Below, piece after piece: positions 62,617 through 64,000 of a stretch of 64,000 nucleotides of DNA. How positions within the stretch are numbered: position 1 is the first letter of the stretch; each line of letters begins with the position of its first letter. The stretch is from the NCBI GenBank assembly GCA_963813725.1, contig CAWFAI010000008.1, forward strand, positions 62,001 to 126,000. The letters are read 5' to 3'. Source of the DNA: VGBV01 sp963813725 (lineage in GTDB: Bacteria; Actinomycetota; Thermoleophilia; Solirubrobacterales; 70-9). Both the position numbers and the translations under genes were made by a program. The notes beneath the pieces were generated by a model. The model searched no databases. It was not told the DNA's origin and saw nothing but the letters and a program-made list of their open reading frames with translations.

Positions 62617-63153
62617 ATGCGGCGAATTTTCGAGAAAATGGGGCTGTTGGCGGCTGCTGCCGCGCTCGTCGCGCCCGCGGCGGCTCAGGCGTGCGAGCGC
62701 GAGGGCGCCGTGCCGTCGAAGCTGAGCGTGAAGCAGGCGCGCAAGGCCGTCATCTGCCTGATCAACCAGCGCCGCCACGGGCACGGCGTCGCCGGCCTCA
62801 GCCCAGACCCGCGCCTCGCGCGCGCCGCCCAGCGTCACTCCAAGTCCATGGACAGGGGCAACTTCTTCAGCCACACCGGTCCCGGCGGCAGCTCGCCCGA
62901 GAGCCGCGTCCGGCGCTCCGGCTACATGGCCGGCGCCTCTGCCTGGGGGGTCGCCGAGAACATCCGCTGGGGGCGAGGCGGCAACGGCAGCCCCAAGGCC
63001 ATCGTCGCGAGCTGGATGCAGAGCCCCGCCCACCGCGCGGCGCTGCTGAGCGGGCGCTACCGACACGTCGGCGTGGGCATGGACCACGGGTCGCCAAGCG
63101 GCCGAGGCAGGAACGCGGCCATCTACACCGCCACCTTCGGCTACCGCGGCTGA
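62617..63153 (+). CDS. secreted CAP-domain protein 1
   Basis: The 178-residue protein has a signal peptide (residues 1-26, cut near AAAQA-CE) and a CAP/SCP domain (Pfam-type PF00188). Ligands of the CAP cavity are His in QRHSKSMDRGNFFSHTGP, Glu in GVAENIRWG and His in SPAHRAALL. Bacterial CAP proteins are secreted, often sterol- or calcium-binding, with no clear common role. It starts at ATG 62617 behind AAGGA and shares ~40% identity by eye with the next gene, so the pair is a tandem duplication. Confidence 0.85.
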   Translation: MRRIFEKMGLLAAAAALVAPAAAQACEREGAVPSKLSVKQARKAVICLINQRRHGHGVAGLSPDPRLARAAQRHSKSMDRGNFFSHTGPGGSSPESRVRRSGYMAGASAWGVAENIRWGRGGNGSPKAIVASWMQSPAHRAALLSGRYRHVGVGMDHGSPSGRGRNAAIYTATFGYRG

Positions 63154-63269
63154 GCCCGACCGCGGCTGAGTCCGAACGTCCGTCCAGGCGCGAAGGCCGC
63201 CGGATTGGACACGAGTCCACGGATCGGCCTTGAAATCGAGCGCGCCGGCCGTGCGCCGATGCGGGCTGT

Positions 63270-63887
63270 ATGGCCGACCGTGGACGAATCCCGGCCGCAC
63301 TCGCGATCGCGGCCGTATGCGCTTTTGCTCAGGTCCCCGCCGCCGCGGCGTCCAGCTGCCCGGGCGCCGAAACGGAGGCCGAGGGCCAGAGCACCGCGGA
63401 GCTCGAGCAGAGCGTTCTCTGCCTGATCAACCAGCGTCGCGACGCGGCCGGCGTCGGCCGGCTGAAGACGAGCGCGCAACTAGCCGAGGCCGCGGCCAAG
63501 CACTCCAGCGACATGGTCGAGAAGGGGTACTTCGACCACACCTCCCCCACCGGAAGCACCTTCATAGACCGCATCAGCGCCACGGGCTACATGCGCTCCG
63601 CTCGCTCCTGGCTGGTCGGCGAGAACCTCGTCTGGGGCTCGGGCGAGCGCAGCACCCCGGGTAGCTTGGTCGAGTCCTGGATGGAGAGCCCGCCACACCG
63701 GGCCAACCTCCTGCGGGGCCGCTTCCGCGAGATCGGCCTGGCGGGAGCCCGCGGCACCCCCGAGGGCGCCCGGAGCGGCATCACGGTCACCTCGGAGTAC
63801 GGCTATCGGGACTTGAAGAAGAAGAAGCGGACCCGCAAATCGGGGCGCAAGACCGGCCGCCGGGGCCAGGCGCGCAAGCGCTCCTAG
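63270..63887 (+). CDS. secreted CAP-domain protein 2 with basic tail
   Basis: The 205-residue paralogue of the preceding gene has a signal peptide (residues 1-26), then the same VLCLINQRRDAAGVGRL, KHSSDMVEKGYFDHTSPTG, GENLVWGSG and SPPHRANLL motifs, i.e. the CAP cavity His-Glu-His set. It differs by a Lys/Arg-only C-terminal tail of about 25 residues, which could bind cell-wall polymers or nucleic acid. Upstream Shine-Dalgarno sequence is weak. The stop codon lies in a 14-bp direct repeat. Confidence 0.85.
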   Translation: MADRGRIPAALAIAAVCAFAQVPAAAASSCPGAETEAEGQSTAELEQSVLCLINQRRDAAGVGRLKTSAQLAEAAAKHSSDMVEKGYFDHTSPTGSTFIDRISATGYMRSARSWLVGENLVWGSGERSTPGSLVESWMESPPHRANLLRGRFREIGLAGARGTPEGARSGITVTSEYGYRDLKKKKRTRKSGRKTGRRGQARKRS

Positions 63888-63903
63888 AGCAAGCGCTCCT
63901 AGA
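63875..63903. repeat. 14-bp direct repeat spanning two convergent stop codons
   Basis: CAAGCGCTCCTAGA occurs at 63875-63888 and 63890-63903 with one base between. The first copy holds the CAP2 stop TAG, the second the minus-strand cyclase stop (as CTA). It is a recent tandem duplication of the end of the CAP2 gene, of the same type as the array at 11337-11447. Confidence 0.6.
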
Positions 63904-64000
63904 TCCAGGCGCTAGCCGCTCGGGCGACGTAGAGGTGGATGGCCCGCGGGAACCCCTTCAGCTCGACCTCGCCGATCGCCTCGAAGCGAAGGTGCTCTGA
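63899..64000 (-). CDS. class III adenylate/guanylate cyclase-like protein, C-terminal end (partial)
   Basis: The last 33 codons of a gene that continues beyond the window; stop TAG at 63899-63901. The sequence LRFEAIGEVELKGFPRAIHLYVA matches the final strands of class III nucleotidyl cyclase catalytic domains (commonly GEVxLKGFxxPVxLYR). Such proteins make cyclic AMP from ATP, but the catalytic centre is outside the window and the full domain cannot be confirmed here. Confidence 0.6.
   Translation of the reverse strand, partial: SEHLRFEAIGEVELKGFPRAIHLYVARAASAWI

Overview
The window is very GC-rich bacterial chromosome, almost completely coding, with short intergenic gaps, many GTG/TTG starts and several ATGA/GTGA overlaps. 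CarD, DisA, ClpC, ECF sigma/anti-sigma pairs, a DUF4383 protein and a SigH-type sigma factor together suggest an actinobacterium of the Thermoleophilia/Solirubrobacterales kind. This is inference from gene content; no rRNA or taxonomic marker search was possible. I see no transposase, integrase, phage gene or CRISPR array.

The backbone is a long series of minus-strand housekeeping genes. Read in the direction of transcription (right to left) they are tilS, hpt, ftsH, folP, folB, folK, coaX, dusB, greA, lysS, clpC, radA, disA, carD, ispD, ispF, cysS, rlmB and a sigH-like gene, followed by tRNA-Thr. From memory this is close to the tilS-to-sigH order of Bacillus subtilis, with carD in the slot of yacL and without ctsR/mcsAB, gltX and cysE. 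Lineage-specific cassettes, mostly on the plus strand, interrupt it.

Layout. 1-3.3 kb: end of a beta-oxidation dehydrogenase, an M28 lipoprotein peptidase, a small protein and a frame-disrupted M1 peptidase. 3.3-9.4 kb: CorC-type membrane protein, pterin dehydratase, cobalamin-binding-like protein, aldehyde dehydrogenase, SRPBCC protein and rhomboid protease. 9.4-12.3 kb: two ECF sigma systems with a DUF4383 gene and repeats between them. 12.4-15.2 kb: a PlsC-GpsA fusion, an iron-type alcohol dehydrogenase and tRNA-Thr. 15.3-18.7 kb: sigH-like, rlmB, cysS. 18.7-25.6 kb: a plus-strand lipid cassette (SCP2-like/hydrolase, acyltransferase, SRPBCC, membrane protein), then GNAT, YciI, coiled-coil and acyl-CoA synthetase genes. 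25.6-33.3 kb: ispF, PHP phosphatase, DUF389 protein, flavin disulfide reductase, ispD-carD-disA-radA. 33.3-39.7 kb: TetR with two paralogous membrane proteins, then a metal island (CbiMNQO-type importer, Fur-family regulator, NiCoT/RcnA-like transporter). 39.8-48.7 kb: aldo/keto reductase, M3 peptidase, clpC, lysS, greA. 48.8-57 kb: dusB, coaX, folate genes folK/folB/folP with hydrolases, an MBL protein and a ureohydrolase. 57-64 kb: ftsH, a secreted beta-propeller, hpt, tilS, two CAP-domain proteins and the end of a class III cyclase.

Two features recur. First, at least six genes (M1 peptidase, flavin reductase, ispD, ureohydrolase, an acidic-tail membrane protein and the ftsH tail) have their reading frame broken, almost always by one extra base and often in a G/C run. 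As ispD should be essential, consensus errors in the sequence are the likeliest explanation. Second, five convergent gene pairs overlap by exactly the four bases CTAG (a sixth by CTAA), so the two stop codons share bases and there is no room for a terminator between them.
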